Part shown: one piece after another, positions 3,984 through 5,357 of the stretch
Layout of the letters: each line of letters starts with the position of its first letter
Numbering within the stretch: the stretch's first letter is position 1
From: an uncultured Phocaeicola sp.
Lineage (GTDB): Bacteria; Bacteroidota; Bacteroidia; Bacteroidales; Bacteroidaceae
Length of the DNA: 5,357 nt
Assembly: GCA_958434805.1 (NCBI GenBank)
Contig: CAUBDX010000060.1
Location: 1 to 5,357, forward strand
Direction of reading: 5' to 3'
Notes under the pieces: generated by a model
The model's database searches: none
What the model saw: only the letters and a program-made list of their open reading frames with translations
What the model was told of the DNA's origin: nothing
Program-made: the position numbers and the translations under genes

Positions 3984-5201
3984 TTATACAGATAGCTGTT
4001 TTTCAACCGCTTGCATATCTCTTAATATCGTTTGGTCTAACACTTTTGCATAGTGCTGTGTCATTCGGGTGGATGAATGCCCCAGCATTTTAGCGACATT
4101 TGGCAGTGACACGTTGTTAGCCAGCGCGATAACCGAAGCGAAGCTGTGCCTTGCGGTGTGCGTGGTGAGGTTTTTCTTTATTCCGCACAGGTCGGCAATC
4201 TCTTTCAGGTAGCTGTTCATTTTCTGATTGCAAGGGACGGGCAGCAAAGTTCCTTTGTCAAGGCAATAGGGGTTATCCTTGTACTTGTCAAGTATCTGCT
4301 TGGGGATGCTCAAAAGCGGAATGTTACAAAGGTTGTTTGTTTTTTCACGGGCTTTCACTATCCACAGGTTGCCGTTGCTGTCCTCTGAAATGTGTTCGGA
4401 GCGCAAATTATATACGTCTATGAACGCCAGCCCGGTATATACGCAGAAGATGAAAACATCCCGCACCAGTTCCAGCCGTTCAATCTTGAACTCTTTCTGC
4501 CATATCCGGTTTATTTCGGCTTGGCTTAGGAACTGCTTGTTTACCTCCACCTCGTGAAACTTGATTCCGGCAAACGGGTTCTTCGTCAGCCACTCGTTGG
4601 CAATGGCAAGGTTTATCACTTTCTTAAAGCATTTCATGTACCGGATAACGGTATTCTGTGCACAATGCTTTTCTGCCTTTAGGTACAGGTCGAATTTGCG
4701 GACAAGTTCCCCGTTCACCTCACGCAACAGCATATCATCTACCTTATAATCCCGTTTTACCAGTTCCATGAGATATTTCAGACAATTATCGTAACGTCTT
4801 ACGGTAATGTCGGCATAATCCGTTCCGATTAGTTTCCGGCAGTTGTCGTTATGTTCCTTGAATACATTATATAATGTCTTGAAAGTTTCGTCCTTTCCCT
4901 GATAGCGGTTTACGATGGCACGGGCAGAAATAATCTTTCCCTCCAGTTCTAGATCTTGATAGATTTGATAGAATTTCACACGCAAGGCATCAATGTAATG
5001 GTTTAGTTCTACGGAATTGCGGTCTTTGCCTATTGATTTCTCTTTGTCCTGCGACCAAAGTGGGACTTTTACACTTCGTTTTAGTTGAAGTTCCACATAT
5101 AAACGGTCATAAGTGACGCGTACACGCACGGGAGCTTCCCCGTTTTTTAACAGTTTGCTACGCTTGATGAAGAACAAAACGCTGAATCTTTTTCTTTCCA
5201 T
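3984..5201 (-). CDS. int: Tyrosine recombinase (site-specific integrase)
   Basis: A 405-residue integrase that inserts and excises the element by DNA cutting and strand exchange. Start chosen at the ATG at 5199-5201; a TTG at 5208-5210 in frame is less likely. An Arm-type DNA-binding domain occupies about 5-100, a SAM-like core-binding domain about 107-215, and the catalytic domain about 225-390. Visible catalytic residues are Lys287 (REKTNN), His348 and Arg351 (HTARHSF), His375 (LGHSS) and the nucleophile Tyr384 (QHYAKV). The first catalytic arginine is not at its usual place: TGLAFID has Ala259 where most families have Arg, a known trait of the IntDOT group, which has Ser there. The gene converges on the excisionase-like pair and has its own promoter. 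The family call is firm. Confidence 0.95.
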   Translation of the reverse strand: MERKRFSVLFFIKRSKLLKNGEAPVRVRVTYDRLYVELQLKRSVKVPLWSQDKEKSIGKDRNSVELNHYIDALRVKFYQIYQDLELEGKIISARAIVNRYQGKDETFKTLYNVFKEHNDNCRKLIGTDYADITVRRYDNCLKYLMELVKRDYKVDDMLLREVNGELVRKFDLYLKAEKHCAQNTVIRYMKCFKKVINLAIANEWLTKNPFAGIKFHEVEVNKQFLSQAEINRIWQKEFKIERLELVRDVFIFCVYTGLAFIDVYNLRSEHISEDSNGNLWIVKAREKTNNLCNIPLLSIPKQILDKYKDNPYCLDKGTLLPVPCNQKMNSYLKEIADLCGIKKNLTTHTARHSFASVIALANNVSLPNVAKMLGHSSTRMTQHYAKVLDQTILRDMQAVEKQLSV

Positions 5202-5222
5202 ACTGCTCAATTTTTAATGATA

Positions 5223-5230
5223 CAAAGTTA
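5223..5230 (-). promoter_or_regulatory. -7 box of the integrase promoter
   Basis: On the minus strand TAACTTTG matches the Bacteroides -7 consensus TAnnTTTG at all fixed positions and lies 21 bp upstream of the ATG at 5201. No TTTG is found at the expected -33 distance. The short leader and the box position support the ATG start over the TTG. Confidence 0.6.
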
Positions 5231-5310
5231 GGAAATCGAACCGAGGACTCTGTTATGTAAAATAGCGCAACGTGCTGTAAAAGAATGAAGTAACTATTGA
5301 GTAGTGGAAC

Positions 5311-5341
5311 ATTCGGGGCTTTCTAAAACCGTCCCCCGAAT
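5311..5341. repeat. 8-bp inverted repeat upstream of the integrase
   Basis: ATTCGGGG (5311-5318) and CCCCGAAT (5334-5341) are exact reverse complements around a 15-bp spacer. No T-run follows on either strand. It could be a recombinase or regulator binding site, or the terminator stem of a gene beyond the right edge. Confidence 0.55.
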
Positions 5342-5357
5342 AAGGACGTACAGTTTG

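Larger units (their letters stand above)
5202..5357. other. Integrase upstream region, possible attachment-site region
   Basis: 156 non-coding bases running to the window edge, holding the integrase promoter and an inverted repeat at 5311-5341. Attachment sites of integrative elements commonly lie next to the integrase gene, so attP or an element end could be here or just beyond, but no second copy of a core site is available in the window to define it. Confidence 0.35.

Noticed and set aside
3905..4093. 62-codon plus-strand frame that looks like a membrane protein
   Set aside because: It starts inside the CTTG array, spans the hairpin and runs antisense into the integrase C-terminus; its hydrophobicity comes from T-rich sequence.
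5202..5210. TTG start giving a 408-residue integrase
   Set aside because: An ATG three codons downstream fits the -7 box distance and Bacteroidetes start usage better.
5231..5242. GGTTCGATTTCC on the minus strand, resembling a tRNA T-arm and hence a tRNA-type attachment core
   Set aside because: It has one base too many after the T-loop, no matching acceptor stem or CCA-side sequence, and it directly abuts the integrase -7 box.
5253..5357. Minus-strand frames open from the right edge (34 codons to a stop at 5253-5255; 20 codons to a stop at 5294-5296)
   Set aside because: Both are short, neither translation is recognisable, and two frames being open at once is expected by chance. A gene end from beyond the edge cannot be excluded.

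Overview
The window looks like the integration, excision and replication module of an integrative mobilizable element from a Bacteroidales host (Bacteroides or Parabacteroides type). Three things point there. The tyrosine recombinase has the Arm-type N-terminus and the altered Arg I motif seen in Bacteroidetes integrases. Candidate promoters carry the Bacteroides -7 box TAnnTTTG. Start codons lack Shine-Dalgarno sequences and often follow A/T-rich leaders. No cargo gene, relaxase or conjugation gene is visible, so this is only part of the element.

Layout from left to right. Positions 1-100 are non-coding and rich in inverted and direct repeats (possibly an oriT or the leader of a mobilization gene beyond the left edge). 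A Toprim primase-like gene (101-1102, minus) follows. Next is a 333-bp non-coding stretch with eight exact copies of GCAGTAAG in both orientations, which looks like an iteron-type replication origin. A VapE/D5-like helicase gene (1436-2695, minus) overlaps a small HTH gene (2649-2954, minus). A divergent control region of 315 bp separates these from two small HTH genes on the plus strand (3270-3557 and 3554-3844), which overlap by ATGA. A convergent gap (3845-3983) holds an exact period-8 CTTG array and a long hairpin. The tyrosine integrase (3984-5201, minus) comes next, and about 150 bp upstream of it contain its promoter and an inverted repeat.

How the parts may work together (inference): the integrase inserts and excises the element. 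The two plus-strand HTH proteins are the likely recombination directionality factors, comparable in size, fold and pairing to the Xis proteins of CTnDOT-like elements. The minus-strand HTH protein sits at the head of a replication operon and may regulate it or load the helicase. The helicase and primase would replicate the excised circle from the repeat cluster between their genes, giving a compact replication cassette comparable in composition to the int, small ORFs and primase of NBU-type elements.

The strongest leads are the iteron cluster between helicase and primase genes, the four helically phased 10-bp repeats upstream of the excisionase-like operon whose promoter lacks a -33 box, and the period-8 CTTG array right after that operon.
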